From Symsagittifera roscoffensis (Eukaryota > Xenacoelomorpha > Acoela > Convolutidae), in NCBI RefSeq assembly GCF_963678635.1, contig NC_087062.1:47479283-47543282 (forward strand): 64,000 nt of DNA. The letters are read 5' to 3'. The notes beneath the pieces are model-generated. The model searched no databases. It was not told the DNA's origin and was given only the letters and a program-made list of their open reading frames with translations. The translations under genes and the position numbers were made by a program. This document shows positions 42,046 through 56,075 of the stretch, in pieces; positions within the stretch are counted from its first letter, which is position 1, and the number at the start of each line of letters is the position of its first letter.

Positions 42046-42516
42046 TCATGAAAAATGATCACAGGTAAAATAGCTTCCCAAATTTAAGCTCAGGATAACA
42101 AAACTTTTTGAATGATAAAAAAACCGCCAAAAATAGCCAAAAAACACGAATTTTGTCTGAAGAAAAAAAAAACCACCCTGAGCAAAAATCATCCGTTTTT
42201 TTTCGACAACAGACATACTCTGAGAGTGGTGAATTCGGTTCACAGTTATTGACTCCGAAGCCAACTCTTTCCACTTGTTTCGTTGTTTAGAATCAACCTC
42301 ACCAGCTGCATCCATTTCACTCGTTACTGATCTGTCCATTGGAGCACCTAATGTGCGCAAGCTTTGTTCCAGAGAAGCTTCCCCAGTTGATGATTCTGAC
42401 TCAGACTTTTCCAGCAGCTTCAATTTCACTTGTAACATTTTCACTTCTCTTCTCAGTTTGACTATTTCCGCATTCTTCTCTTTTGTTAACGCATTCAATG
42501 CCAAGTTGAAAGAAGT
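42046..42516 (-). pseudogene. FIP200 exon 1, Claw-less chimera (copy B)
   Basis: The splice acceptor and the first 311 bases of exon 1 are present (coiled coil and linker to HSQSMSVV, 42,516-42,206). At 42,206 the copy passes into the end of unit A and runs on as EKKRMIFAQGGFFFLQTK to a stop at 42,046. There is no Claw and no downstream exons 2-3. If spliced, it would give a shortened C-terminus with a short hydrophobic tail. Its coding half differs from copy A by a synonymous AGG/AGA change. Confidence 0.8.
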
Positions 42517-43685
42517 CTGAAAGAAAGAACTCTAAACAAGGTGTTCTCACGCGACAGAGTTCAAAGGGATTTTTTGTTACTTTCGACAATGTCAGCATAT
42601 TGTAGACAATTTAAGCTGATCAACATTAAAAAACAATACCGTCAAAAAAAATTTGCTCCATTTTTGAAAACAGAATTTGACATAGGCGAAGCTGTGCTTC
42701 GCAAACACAAGCGATGAAGATGCAAAAAAGAGCTCTAAACAGGCAAAACAAAGAGAAATAAGGAAAAAATTTTAAAAAAAACAGATTGAAAAAATTTGTT
42801 ATGATACAGAGTATCACGTTCTCACATCTTCTCTATGAACGCGTGTAATTTTACTAACACTAGCCGCCAACAAAGCAGATACAGTTCTATCTAACAAATC
42901 TATTAAAATATTCCGGATTTGAATTACCGACCCGTCGATTAGGACGCTCACAACCTCACATATGCACCAGAGTTGCCTGGAAGTAAACTAGAGGCCCAGC
43001 TAATACTAAATCTGCATATTCTAATATTTTAAATAATATATTATACTGATACAAAAATGGACTTTCAAAATTTCAAAAAATGGACTTTACGCTAAACCCT
43101 AGTTTTTGTCTGCGCAAGTAGCGGATTAAGCGCTTATTTAGAGGACAAAACTACTACTCGTTCTTTCAATTGAAGTCTTTATCGCAGATTTGGTAGGGTA
43201 ATTTTCGAAAAAAAGTGAAAAGATTCCAAAAATCGATCAAAAATTCAAAACTATTTTCCTAAAACCATAAACTTTGCTCTTCTGAACTATGGGAAGAGGC
43301 TCTTTTTTCCACACCCTGAGTTGGACGTTAAAGATTTTCTCACTTTGATTTTTATATTGAGCCCTTAATATCAGATTTATCTAGTTTTCGAGAATTCAAA
43401 AAAAACGGTTAAAACAAAAAGATTTTTTTCCGAAGTCCAAATCAGCTTTAATACAAAAAAAACAAGCAGAAACCGATTAAGCAGGGAAAATCTAAGCATC
43501 AAATTAGTTTTTATGAACTAGCAAACTCAGAATCAGCAGCTTAGTTTTTGATAAAGAATAACTTTCCAAAAAACGGGCAAAACATCAAATATTGAAAACT
43601 TTATAGGCCATATAATTTTTGAAAAAGTTCCAAGGCACTTGCACGGGTAACATTCTCATAACTGATTTTTTCTTTCAGTTAAACT

Positions 43686-45587
43686 CTTAATTTTGAATTT
43701 AGCAGGGAAGTTTTCGAGAGAAGTCGAAAAAAATTTTTAAATTAACCAAAAAATGGGCTTCTTTGAGTCCCAAGCTTTTTTCTACCAAATTTAGGAAAAA
43801 ACAGCTTCAAAAGAGGAGATCCTTATAACTTTTCTTTAGATTGAAACTTTCATCTCAGATTTGCGCATTTAATATTTGAGAAAATGAAAAAATTCAAAAC
43901 AAATAGGCCAAAAATCCCCCTACTGAAACTTTCCAAGGCAGTACAACGTGAGGTAAAATGAAAAGAGACTAGCAAACTATGCAAACACATAAAATAGCAG
44001 CCGATTTTTCCATTGCAACTATTTTTTTTAAATCGGTAAAAGAGTTTTAGAGAAAAATTTCTGCGAAAAAAGCGAAAAATTTCCCAAGCGTCGCAAAAAA
44101 AAACGAAAACCAAATCCCATTATTATTATTATATTACATGCTTATTTTCAAAGATGAACAAACACCAGCCAAAAATAAAGCAGCAAGATAGGCCATTGAA
44201 TTTTTTAAACTTTATTAAGCTTAAATATGAAAAAATAGAAACAAACCAAAAGTGCCATCAAATGAGCACTTTTATTTGCGACAGCTTAGAAACAAAATCT
44301 TACACTATGCTTCGCTTTTGTAATCACCAGATGGATAACAAGTGTGAGAAAAACTCGAAAAAAAGACAATGATAGCCGGCTGCTCAGCAAGTTGTCTAAT
44401 ATGTTGCGACTATATTTATTTAACAAAAACATAACAACTGACTGTTAAAAAAGAGAAATGAACGCAAGAAAACAGAAAACAAGATTTCAATTTTAGAGAA
44501 ATATATGCCTTTGAAGCAATTGAATTTTGAAAAACAATTTATGGCTGGTGATTTTTAATAAAATTAACTCAGTTTGAGAAAACTGGATCAATAGGTAATT
44601 TTTTAATTCCGCTGGGAAATCAATATCGCTGGGAAATTAATTCCGCTTAATTTTGAATTTAGCAGGGAAGTTTTCGAGAAAACTCGAAAAATTTTTTAAA
44701 ATTGACCAAAGTGTCAAAAAATGGGCTTCTTTGAGTCCCAAGCTTTTTTCTACCAAATTTAGGAAAAAACAGCTTCAAAAGAGGAGATCCTTATAACTTT
44801 TCTTTAGATTGAAACTTTCATCTCAGATTTGCGCATTTAATATTTGAGAAAATGAAAAAATTCAAAACAAATAGGCCAAAAATCCCCCTACTGAAACTTT
44901 CCAATGCCGTAGAACCTGAGGTAAATTGAAAAGAGACTAGCAAACTATGCAAGCACATAAAAGAGCAGCCGGTCTTTCCATTGCAACTATTTTTTTTAAA
45001 TCGGTTCAGTAGTTTTAGAGAAAAATTTCTGCGAAAAAAGCGAAAAATTTCCCAAGCGTCGCAAAAAAAACGAAAACCAAATCCCATACATTTTTATATT
45101 ACATGCTTATTTTCAAAGATGAACAAACACAAGCCAAATATAAAGCAGCAAGATAGGCCATTGAATTTTTTCTACTTAAATAAGCTTAAATAAAATAAAA
45201 TAGAAACAAACCAAAAATGCCATCAAATGAGCACTTTTATTTGCGACAGCTTGGAAACAAAACCTTACACTATGCTTCGCTTTTGTAATCACCAGATGGA
45301 TAACAAGTGTGAGAAAAACTCGAAAAAAAGACAATGATAGCCGGTTGCTCAGCAAGTTGTCTAATATGTTCCGACTATATTTATTTAACAAAAACATAAC
45401 AACTGACAGTTAAAAAAGAGAAAGGAACGCAAGAAAACAGAAAACTAGACTTCAAATTTTAGAGAAATATATGCCTTTGAAGCAATGGAATTTTCAAAAA
45501 CAATTTATGGCTGGTGCTTTTTAATAAAATTAACTCAGTTTGAGAAAATTGGATCAATAGGTAATTTTCTAATTCCGCTGGGAAATC
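43686..45587. repeat. Nested 960-bp tandem duplication in unit B
   Basis: Copies start at 43,686 and 44,646, as in unit A. Confidence 0.9.
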
Positions 45588-45892
45588 TGAACATTAAAAT
45601 CCTATATTGAAATTTAGAAGTCCATCACGTTTTTGTGACCTTACACTTTTGCTACTCGATAGTGGAGTTTGTCTGCTTTTTGAAACTTGGACACACTAAG
45701 ACTGAAAACACTAAGACCTATAAAAGAGTCTTTACTAAGTTCATTACTCTTTATAACTAGTGAATTACATTGACGTTAAACAGAAATTACAAGACATTTT
45801 AAGACTACTTTTAATTACATTTCTCGACAAAAGCGTAATTTTCAAACTGGTTTTCTCAAAAATAATTACTGTCGTTCAATTTACTATCCAGT

Positions 45893-46126
45893 GGATACTA
45901 GGGCGGTGGAGTTCGATCAACACCAAATCACTCGCTCAGAAATCGTTCAGGGCTATTTTTATCTGAATAGGATGTACCAAGCTAGCTCTGAGGTTGCTGC
46001 ATGGGCGGTGATGTTCCAGGAGGACTTAAGCTAGTTGCCAACAAAAACTTCGATTTGGTGTTGAACCCGCATAAGGATACATTCACACTTTTGGTCACGT
46101 CACCATGAACTAAGGCTATCTCAAAG
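45893..46126 (-). pseudogene. Relic of the FIP200 Claw exon in unit B
   Basis: Same decayed fragment as 37,735-37,968, with the same inserted bases and TAG after QQPQS. Confidence 0.85.
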
Positions 46127-47166
46127 CAAATTAATTTGAATGAGGACCTGTCGGATGCAGCGATTACCGGCTTTACAATAGCATGAAACCGAACTTTACT
46201 GCGCAGTAACTTCTCAGATAAAAATGACCAATTTTTCCATATGCTTCATAACAATTTTCGAAAACTGGATCAAAAGGCAAAATTTTTATTCCGCAGAAAA
46301 ATCTATCAAGTAAATTTCACTTTCGAAACTAAAAGTCGTTCACATTTTTTCGCGCCTTTTCCGTATTCGTATTTATCGAGTGCTATTTGGGCAACTGTCG
46401 GCAGATGAAATTCAATTGGGCTCAAAAAGTGCATATCTACCTAAGTGAATTTATAAATGCATTAATATAATTGAACGCATATCTGTAGTTATTTCAGCAT
46501 TTTAAGATTTTTCCCGAAAAAAAAACAGCCAAGACCTATAGAAGAGTCTTGAATACGTTCATAAAAAATGTATTAATATGTGTGAACGCATATCTGTAGT
46601 TGTTTCAGCTTTTTTAAGACTTTTCCTTAAAAAAATGAGCCAAGACCTATCGAAGAGTCTTCAATACGTTCTTCAAAAAAATTTCAAGCTATTTCAAAAA
46701 ATCCAATACGTTCTTCAAAAAAATTTCAAGCTATTTCAAAAAATCCCATGTTCCGTTAACGTGAAACACAAAATATTCCAAGTTTAACCAGAGCTCATAC
46801 GCTAAATTACTAGAAACTAAGTCAGTTAGGTACACAAGCAATTTGGGACGAATATAAACTAGCCGAAAAAACGGACACCAACTTCATTTCCGGAAAAAAC
46901 GGATACCAACTTCATTCTTCACACAAAAATTCTTTGCAAAAAACTAAAAACTAGAACTGAAATAAGGTTTCTTGAAATTGACTTTAAAAAACAACAAAAT
47001 TACAGCACGAGAAGACTTGAAACAGTTAAGCAGAAAAAAATGTCCAAAAAAACAAACTTTGGCTTTTCAAACGATAAATTATTGAAGCTTTATGAATGAA
47101 GTGATTTTAGATTTGAGATCACTTGAGGCTTATCAAATCTTATTCAATGGCCTCGCAAGCCGACAG

Positions 47167-47891
47167 TAAATAAGCCTACAGAACTAAGGCCGACACCCAA
47201 AAAGCGTAAGCTTCACCGAAATTTTTCTGACAGCGCCAAAAAAAATCGCATCGCAAAATGTATATACAACCTGCATAAGCAGGCAAGCTAACAACTTAAT
47301 AGCCAGCACGCACGCGCATTATGGGTGGTAGATGAGTATATTCACCTTCTGGCCATTCTGTGAACAAGACCGTTTACGAGAAAAAAGTCTAGTACCAGGT
47401 TGCAACACTTGCTTATAGCAAGGGTAATAATTAAAGCTATCAAATGAATCAACTGACTTTGTTAAATAAGTTCTTAGCCTGAAAAGAAATCTATATCCAA
47501 TTTGATTTTGCTTGCTAATCGCATTTGTAACAAGAACTGTTAAATAAACTGCTCCACTTGCGTTATAAATGTTGATTTTCCATAAAACCTTTACCATGGG
47601 AAACTTTACAATTTAGATATTGGGAGAAAAAAAAGACCAGTGTAATTTTTTGGTAGGTAAATTTGAAACTCATTCCACTAAATGAAACTACTTGTTGCCA
47701 TGTAATCACAATTTCTCAGCTGATATTAGACAGTGCTTTTCATTGGAGCAGGTTCAATTCATTCAAAATACCAATGCATTGAATTGAAAATAGAGAACTA
47801 GATTCAATTGAAACCTTGTTTCACCGCATTGGAAATTTTAACTCTTTTAAACCAATCAGATTGCCGCATTTAATGCAACTGTATCGGTTTA
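47167..47891. other. 725-bp segment present in B and C, absent from A
   Basis: Lies between CCGACAGT and TTATTTTGCAC, which are joined directly in A at 39,016. It has no clear inverted ends or target duplication. A 92-codon minus-strand frame (47,597-47,319) is kept in both copies but matches nothing I know. Either A lost it or B/C gained it. Confidence 0.8.
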
Positions 47892-49353
47892 TTTTGCACA
47901 TATAAGTTTAGCAAATCCGCAAACAATTAAGACAACATTCCATATACGAATCACCTTTTTCATTTCTTAAAGAGCATCTCTCATCTGTATGCTTTCTTTC
48001 AGACATTGAAATAAATGACTACAGGAACTGATAAAAACGCAATTCAAACTTTCTTGTTTTCTGGAAATAAGTCTCAAGAATTCATGATTTCTGAATTCAA
48101 GAATTGATTTTGAAATACCATGAATCGCACACCCCACAACCTTAGTTTACATGTAAAATGCCTCACGAAAATGTTGAAACATATTTATAAAAAATACTTT
48201 CTAGATGTTTTTTTTCAAAGTCAAAGCACTCATTGAATTCAGAAAAGGCAACATAAGTTGAAAAAATCAAATTTAAAAGTTTCGCTCAAAAAAATTTCAA
48301 CAAAAAAACGGACAACCTTAACAAACCCTTTCAATAGTCAAAAAATCATTTCAATTATAACACTTAGAACGAAGTTCGGACACAGAGGCAAACGGACGGT
48401 CGCACCACTTGCGATATGACACAAACATAGAAGTTTCAAAAAAATTAATGTTGAAAAAATTAATGCTGAAAAAATTAAGTGAACCAAATTTTTCGTGTCT
48501 TGAGAAAAAACAACTAGGGGCCAGTTAAATCTGGATGTACGTGTTAGATATTGAATAAACTTGCTATACCGATGCGGAACGAAAAATAAGATTACAAAAA
48601 TTCCACTTTGCCCAAAACCTTAGTTGTTTCTCTACTAAAAGTAAGAAGAGTAAAAAAAAAATGGGATAATCAATTTTCCTAGGGAGATATCATTTCTCTT
48701 ACAACAAATTGAGGAGCCGCGGCTTCTTCAGAACAACTATCGCAACCGCTTCTTTCAATTGAACTTTTCATCTCAGATTTTGATGTTAGGAAAAATCAAA
48801 ATTTTTCTAAAAACAGTCAAAAGTTATATTAAACGTTGAAGACACTTCAAAATTCATAAATTTTTTCCACGAAAAAGCAGTTTGAAGCTGCCTAAGCAGA
48901 GGAGATTCCCAAAATTAGATTTTTTGATTGAACACAACCTGAGAATTCACTCGAAAGTTACTGCGTAAAGTCAATAAGTTTCCAAACAATTCTCAAAGTT
49001 TCAAATATTTGAAGGTTTTAAGGCCATATTTTTTTCTAAACCAAACTGGGCGTAGCCAAATATGAAGGAAGGCTTTCAAAAACCTGTTCAAAATATAGGC
49101 CGAAATAATTAGGGCCGATGAACATTTTTAGCAAAACAAAAAAAAACAAAGAAGGATAAACTAAGTCAAGGAAAGTAAAAGTACAAATTGGAGTGAATCA
49201 AACACTAAAGCAATAAAAAAGAAAAAAGCGCGCAGCAAAAAAAAACGGTTCCAAGATGTGACAACTTGAAAGACAACTAATAAAAAGATGAAAAGTTGGT
49301 CAAAAACTTTATTTAAAACAGAATATTTCCTATGTGAAAAAAAAACAAGTCAT

Positions 49354-49419
49354 GGTCAGATTTAAACCCAGAATCTTTGCCGCCACAGGCATATTTGAAA
49401 CCTCCAGGCTAAGCTGACC
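49354..49419 (-). pseudogene. tRNA-like / SINE-head relic with T-run, unit B
   Basis: Copy of the relic at 40,455-40,520, with a nine-T run after it. Confidence 0.35.
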
Positions 49420-50988
49420 GGGAACGCATAGAAAATTGAACTTACAAGCAAGCCCGTTTCCAACATTCCATCGATTTGCAAAAAGTGAGTTGTTGTTCTG
49501 ATCAAGCTGTTGAATCAACAAAACTAGGGACAATTTTAAGTTTAACCAGGTCGTGAATCTGTTTGGAAAAACTTATTTCAAAGATCGAATCGGTTCAAGA
49601 AAAATCTGCGTTTTTCAAAGCAAACGATTCCAGCTATGAAACCTCGAATATTTCAAATTGTTTCTTACAGCAAGTAGGTTCGTGAAAATTTATGGTTTTT
49701 CTAAGCAAGCTATTCAAGCTATGAAAGTTGAAAATATTTGAAATTATTTTTAAGCGCTAGTCGGTTTGCGAAAAGTTTAGGTTTTATTAAGCAAGCTGAT
49801 CTAGCTATGAAACCTTGAAAATTTCAAGTTATTTCATAGAACGAATAGATTTGCGAAAACTTCAAAAAATTCTAAGCCATCTGTTCGAATTATGAAATAT
49901 TGAAATATTTCAAGCTGGTTATAAGACAATCATTTTGTAAAAAGTGGAAGTTTTCCTGTGCAAGTTTTTCGAGTCGGGAATTTTCAAAATGTTATAAAAT
50001 GTTATAAGCTTTGACAATTTGAACACTGAGACCAAGTTGCATTTCGCATCAACAAGCAAAAATAAGACCAATAAGGCTTCTGGAAACAACTGAATGAGTA
50101 AAACTTTGAGTCTACAAAACATAAAGAGACCCACGCCATTTATGACGCATTAGCAGTACCAGTCAATTTGAAGAAAAAAAAATCGCAAGTAACAAGCATC
50201 AATTTATAGAGCAGTCAATTTGTGAACCGGATGGCAAATTGTTGCGCGGGAAATGTGTTGCGCGAGAAAATGGAGCAAGGAAATTCGAGAAAATCGTATC
50301 TACCTGATTTCAGTTTTTACAAGCAAGCTTTTAAAAACTGCAAGAAATTTTCAAAATGTTATAAAATGTAAAAAACTTTGACAATTTGAACACAGAGGCC
50401 GAATGAAAGCTAAATGAAAATCAAAAAAGAAAGCTAAATGAAAATCACAGAGACCGAATGAAAGCTAAATGAGGCCGAATGAAAATCATCCCACCACACG
50501 CCATATTAAGTACAAATTAAAAAATTTCGATCTAAGTAACAAATCAATGATGACAAAAAAGCTTCCTTCAACAAATTTGGAATGATTTCTATGACTGATT
50601 AAATCTACGCTTATGCGTTAATAGCGCGAAATATATCGCGCGTTAATACCCCCATAACTTGGAGCAGTAATAACATGAAAAAAAAATTAAATATAAAAAT
50701 GAAAAGAATTTTTGTTAATTTAGGATTTTTTGTAAAACTCATCCCACCATACGCCATATCAAGTACAAAGTGATAAAGTTCGCTCTTAGTAACAAATCAA
50801 TAATGGCAAAAAAGCTTCCTTCAACCAATTTGGAACAATTTCTATGACGGATTAAACCTCGGCTTGCCCGTTAATAGCGCGAACTACATCGCGCGTTAAA
50901 AGTCCCAAATTTGCCGAAATGGCAACTTTTATACCTCCATAACTTCATGAAAAATGATCACAGGTAAAATAGCTTCCCAAATTTAAGC

Positions 50989-51414
50989 TCAGGATAACAA
51001 AACTTTTTGAATGATAAAAAAACCGCCAAAAATAGCCAAAAAACACGAATTTTGTCTGAAGAAAAAAAAACCACCCTGAGCAAAAATCATCCGTTTTTTT
51101 TCGACAACAGACATACTCTGAGAGTGGTGAATTCGGTTCACAGTTATTGACTCCGAAGCCAACTCTTTCCACTTGTTTCGTTGTTTAGAATCAACCTCAC
51201 CAGCTGCATCCATTTCACTCGTTACTGATCTGTCCATTGGAGCACCTAATGTGCGCAAGCTTTGTTCCAGAGAAGCTTCCCCAGTTGATGATTCTGACTC
51301 AGACTTTTCCAGCAGCTTCAATTTCACTTGTAACATTTTCACTTCTCTTCTCAGTTTGACTATTTCCGCATTCTTCTCTTTTGTTAACGCATTCAATGCC
51401 AAGTTGAAAGAAGT
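50989..51414 (-). pseudogene. FIP200 exon 1, Claw-less chimera (copy C)
   Basis: Same structure as copy B: acceptor, first 311 bases of exon 1 to 51,104, then unit-end sequence. The tail differs because an A/T run near 51,062 is nine long here and ten in B, shifting the frame to GFFFFRQNSCFLAIFGGFF and a stop at 50,989. Confidence 0.8.
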
Positions 51415-52582
51415 CTGAAAGAAAGAACTCTAAACAAGGTGTTCTCACGCGACAGAGTTCAAAGGGATTTTTTGTTACTTTCGACAATGTCAGCATATTG
51501 TAGACAATTTAAGCTGATCAACATTAAAAAACAATACCGTCAAAAAAAATTTGCTCCATTTTTGAAAACAGAATTTGACATAGGCGAAGCTGTGCTTCGC
51601 AAACACAAGCGATGAAGATGCAAAAAAGAGCTCTAAACAGGCAAAACAAAGAGAAATAAGGAAAAAATTTTAAAAAAACAGATTGAAAAAATTTGTTATG
51701 ATACAGAGTATCACGTTCTCACATCTTCTCTATGAACGCGTGTAATTTTACTAACACTAGCCGCCAACAAAGCAGCTACAGTTCTATCTAACAAATCTAT
51801 TAAAATATTCCGGATTTGAATTACCGACCCATCGATTAGGACGCTCACAACCTCACATATGCACCAGAGTTGCCTGGAAGTAAACTAGAGGCCCAGCTAA
51901 TACTAAATCTGCATATTCTAATATTTTAAATAATATATTATACTGATACAAAAATGGACTTTCAAAATTTCAAAAAATGGACTTTACGCTAAACCCTAGT
52001 TTTTGTCTGCGCAAGTAGCGGATTAAGCGCTTATTTAGAGGACAAAACTACTACTCGTTCTTTCAATTGAAGTCTTTATCGCAGATTTGGTAGGGTAATT
52101 TTCGAAAAAAAGTGAAAAGATTCCAAAAATCGATCAAAAATTCAAAACTATTTTCCTAAAACCATAAACTTTGCTCTTCTGAACTATGGGAAGAGGCTCT
52201 TTTTTCCACACCCTGAGTTGGACGTTAAAGATTTTCTCACTTTGATTTTTATATTGAGCCCTTAATATCAGATTTATCTAGTTTTCGAGAATTCAAAAAA
52301 AACGGTTAAAACAAAAAGATTTTTTTCCGAAGTCCAAATCAGCTTTAATACAAAAAAAACAAGCAGAAACCGATTAAGCAGGGAAAATCTAAGCATCAAA
52401 TTAGTTTTTATGAACTAGCAAACTCAGAATCAGCAGCTTAGTTTTTGATAAAGAATAACTTTCCAAAAAACGGGCAAAACATCAAATATTGAAAACTTTA
52501 TAGGCCATATAATTTTTGAAAAAGTTCCAAGGCACTTGCACGGGTAACATTCTCATAACTGATTTTTTCTTTCAGTTAAACT

Positions 52583-54483
52583 CTTAATTTTGAATTTAGC
52601 AGGGAAGTTTTCGAGAGAAGTCGAAAAAATTTTTTAAATTAACCAAAAAATGGGCTTCTTTGAGTCCCAAGCTTTTTTCTACCAAATTTAGGAAAAAACA
52701 GCTTCAAAAGAGGAGATCCTTATAACTTTTCTTTAGATTGAAACTTTCATCTCAGATTTGCGCATTTAATATTTGAGAAAATGAAAAAATTCAAAACAAA
52801 TAGGCCAAAAATCCCCCTACTGAAACTTTTCAAGGCAGTACAACGTGAGGTAAAATGAAAAGAGACTAGCAAACTATGCAAACACATAAAATAGCAGCCG
52901 ATTTTTCCATTGCAATTGTTTTTTTTAAATCGGTAAAAGAGTTTTAGAGAAAAATTTCTGCGAAAAAAGCGAAAAATTTCCCAAGCGTCGCAAAAAAAAC
53001 GAAAACCAAATCCCATTATTATTATTATATTACATGCTTATTTTCAAAGATGAACAAACACCAGCCAAAAATAAAGCAGCAAGAGAGGCCATTGAATTTT
53101 TTAAACTTTATTAAGCTTAAATATGAAAAAATAGAAACAAACCAAAAGTGCCATCAAATGAGCACTTTTATTTGCGACAGCTTAGAAACAAAATCTTACA
53201 CTATGCTTCGCTTTTGTAATCACCAGATGGATAACAAGTGTGAGAAAAACTCGAAAAAAAGACAATGATAGCCGGCTGCTCAGCAAGTTGTCTAATATGT
53301 TGCGACTATATTTATTTAACAAAAACATAACAACTGACTGTTAAAAAAGAGAAATGAACGCAAGAAAACAGAAAACAAGATTTCAATTTTAGAGAAATAT
53401 ATGCCTTTGAAGCAATTGAATTTTGAAAAACAATTTATGGCTGGTGATTTTTAATAAAATTAACTCAGTTTGAGAAAACTGGATCAATAGGTAATTTTTT
53501 AATTCCGCTGGGAAATCAATATCGCTGGGAAATTAATTCCGCTTAATTTCGAATTTAGCAGGGAAGTTTTCGAGAAAACTCGAAAAATTTTTTAAAATTG
53601 ACCAAAGTGTCAAAAAATGGGCTTCTTTGAGTCCCAAGCTTTTTTCTACCAAATTTAGGAAAAAACAGCTTCAAAAGAGGAGATCCTTATAACTTTTCTT
53701 TAGATTGAAACTTTCATCTCAGATTTGCGCATTTAATATTTGAGAAAATGAAAAAATTCAAAACAAATAGGCCAAAAATCCCCCTACTGAAACTTTCCAA
53801 TGCCGTAGAACCTGAGGTAAATTGAAAAGAGACTAGCAAACTATGCAAGCACATAAAAGAGCAGCCGGTCTTTCCATTGCAACTATTTTTTTTAAATCGG
53901 TTCAGTAGTTTTAGAGAAAAATTTCTGCGAAAAAAGCGAAAAATTTCCCAAGCGTCGCAAAAAAAACGAAAACCAAATCCCATACATTTTTATATTACAT
54001 GCTTATTTTCAAAGATGAACAAACACAAGCCAAATATAAAGCAGCAAGATAGGCCATTGAATTTTTTCTACTTAAATAAGCTTAAATAAAATAAAATAGA
54101 AACAAACCAAAAATGCCATCAAATGAGCACTTTTATTTGCGACAGCTTGGAAACAAAACCTTACACTATGCTTCGCTTTTGTAATCACCAGATGGATAAC
54201 AAGTGTGAGAAAAACTCGAAAAAAAGACAATGATAGCCGGTTGCTCAGCAAGTTGTCTAATATGTTCCGACTATATTTATTTAACAAAAACATAACAACT
54301 GACAGTTAAAAAAGAGAAAGGAACGCAAGAAAACAGAAAACTAGACTTCAATTTTTAGAGAAATATATGCCTTTGAAGCAATGGAATTTTCAAAAACAAT
54401 TTATGGCTGGTGCTTTTTAATAAAATTAACTCAGTTTGAGAAAATTGGATCAATAGGTAATTTTCTAATTCCGCTGGGAAATC
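52583..54483. repeat. Nested 960-bp tandem duplication in unit C
   Basis: Copies start at 52,583 and 53,542. Confidence 0.9.
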
Positions 54484-54788
54484 TGAACATTAAAATCCTA
54501 TATTGAAATTTAGAAGTCCATCACGTTTTTGTGACCTTACACTTTTGCTACTCGATAGTGGAGTTTGTCTGCTTTTTGAAACTTGGACACACTAAGACTG
54601 AAAACACTAAGACCTATAAAAGAGTCTTTACTAAGTTCATTACTCTTTATAACTAGTGAATTACATTGACGTTAAACAGAAATTACAAGACATTTTAAGA
54701 CTACTTTTAATTACATTTCTCGACAAAAGCGTAATTTTCAAACTGGTTTTCTCAAAAATAATTACTGTCGTTCAATTTACTATCCAGT

Positions 54789-55022
54789 GGATACTAGGGC
54801 GGTGGAGTTCGATCAACACCAAATCACTCGCTCAGAAATCGTTCAGGGCTATTTTTATCTGAATAGGATGTACCAAGCTAGCTCTGAGGTTGCTGCATGG
54901 GCGGTGATGTTCCAGGAGGACTTAAGCTAGTTGCCAACAAAAACTTCGATTTGGTGTTGAACCCGCATAAGGATACATTCACACTTTTGGTCACGTCACC
55001 ATGAACTAAGGCTATCTCAAAG
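54789..55022 (-). pseudogene. Relic of the FIP200 Claw exon in unit C
   Basis: Third copy of the decayed Claw-exon fragment, same lesions as in A and B. Confidence 0.85.
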
Positions 55023-56075
55023 CAAATTAATTTGAATGAGGACCTGTCGGATGCAGCGATTACCGGCTTTACAATAGCATGAAACCGAACTTTACTGCGC
55101 AGTAACTTCTCAGATAAAAATGACCAATTTTTCCATATGCTTCATAACAATTTTCGAAAACTGGATCAAAAGGCAAAATTTTTATTCCGCAGAAAAATCT
55201 ATCAAGTAAATTTCACTTTCGAAACTAAAAGTCGTTCACATTTTTTCGCGCCTTTTCCGTATTCGTATTTAGCGAGTGCTATTTGGGCAACTGTCGGCAG
55301 ATGAAATTCAATTGGGCTCAAAAAGTGCATATCTACCTAAGTGAATTTATAAATGCATTAATATAATTGAACGCATATCTGTAGTTATTTCAGCATTTTA
55401 AGATTTTTCCCGAAAAAAAAAAACAGCCAAGACCTATAGAAGAGTCTTGAATACGTTCATAAAAAATGTATTAATATGTGTGAACGCATATCTGTAGTTG
55501 TTTCAGCTTTTTTAAGACTTTTCCTTAAAAAAATGAGCCAAGACCTATCGAAGAGTCTTCAATACGTTCTTCAAAAAAATTTCAAGCTATTTCAAAAAAT
55601 CCAATACGTTCTTCAAAAAAATTTCAAGCTATTTCAAAAAATCCCATGTTCCGTTAACGTGAAACACAAAATATTCCAAGTTTAACCAGAGCTCATACGC
55701 TAAATTACTAGAAACTAAGTCAGTTAGGTACACAAGCAATTTGGGACGAATATAAACTAGCCGAAAAAACGGACACCAACTTCATTTCCGGAAAAAACGG
55801 ATACCAACTTCATTCTTCACACAAAAATTCTTTGCAAAAAACTAAAAACTAGAACTGAAATAAGGTTTCTTGAAATTGACTTTAAAAAACAACAAAATTA
55901 CAGCACGAGAAGACTTGAAACAGTTAAGCAGAAAAAAATGTCCAAAAAAACAAACTTTGGCTTTTCAAACGATAAATTATTGAAGCTTTAACAAAAAGTT
56001 ATGAATGAAGTGATTTTAGATTTGAGATCACTTGAGGCTTATCAAATCTTATTCAATGGCCTCGCAAGCCGACAG

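Larger units (their letters stand above)
34047..42205. repeat. FIP200-intron tandem unit A (8,159 bp)
   Basis: First of three direct repeats. It starts in the middle of FIP200 exon 1 (at ACAACAGACATACTC) and ends at CATCCGTTTTTTTTCG. Unit A lacks a 725-bp stretch and a 19-bp stretch that B and C have (at 39,016 and 39,391). Apart from the exon it holds only non-coding, AT-rich, repeat-laden sequence. Confidence 0.95.
42206..51103. repeat. FIP200-intron tandem unit B (8,898 bp)
   Basis: Second direct repeat, about 99% like A by eye outside the 725-bp and 19-bp length differences. Confidence 0.95.

Noticed and set aside
47167-47891. Transposon insertion in units B and C
   Set aside because: No terminal repeats or target duplication at the borders; deletion from A is at least as likely.
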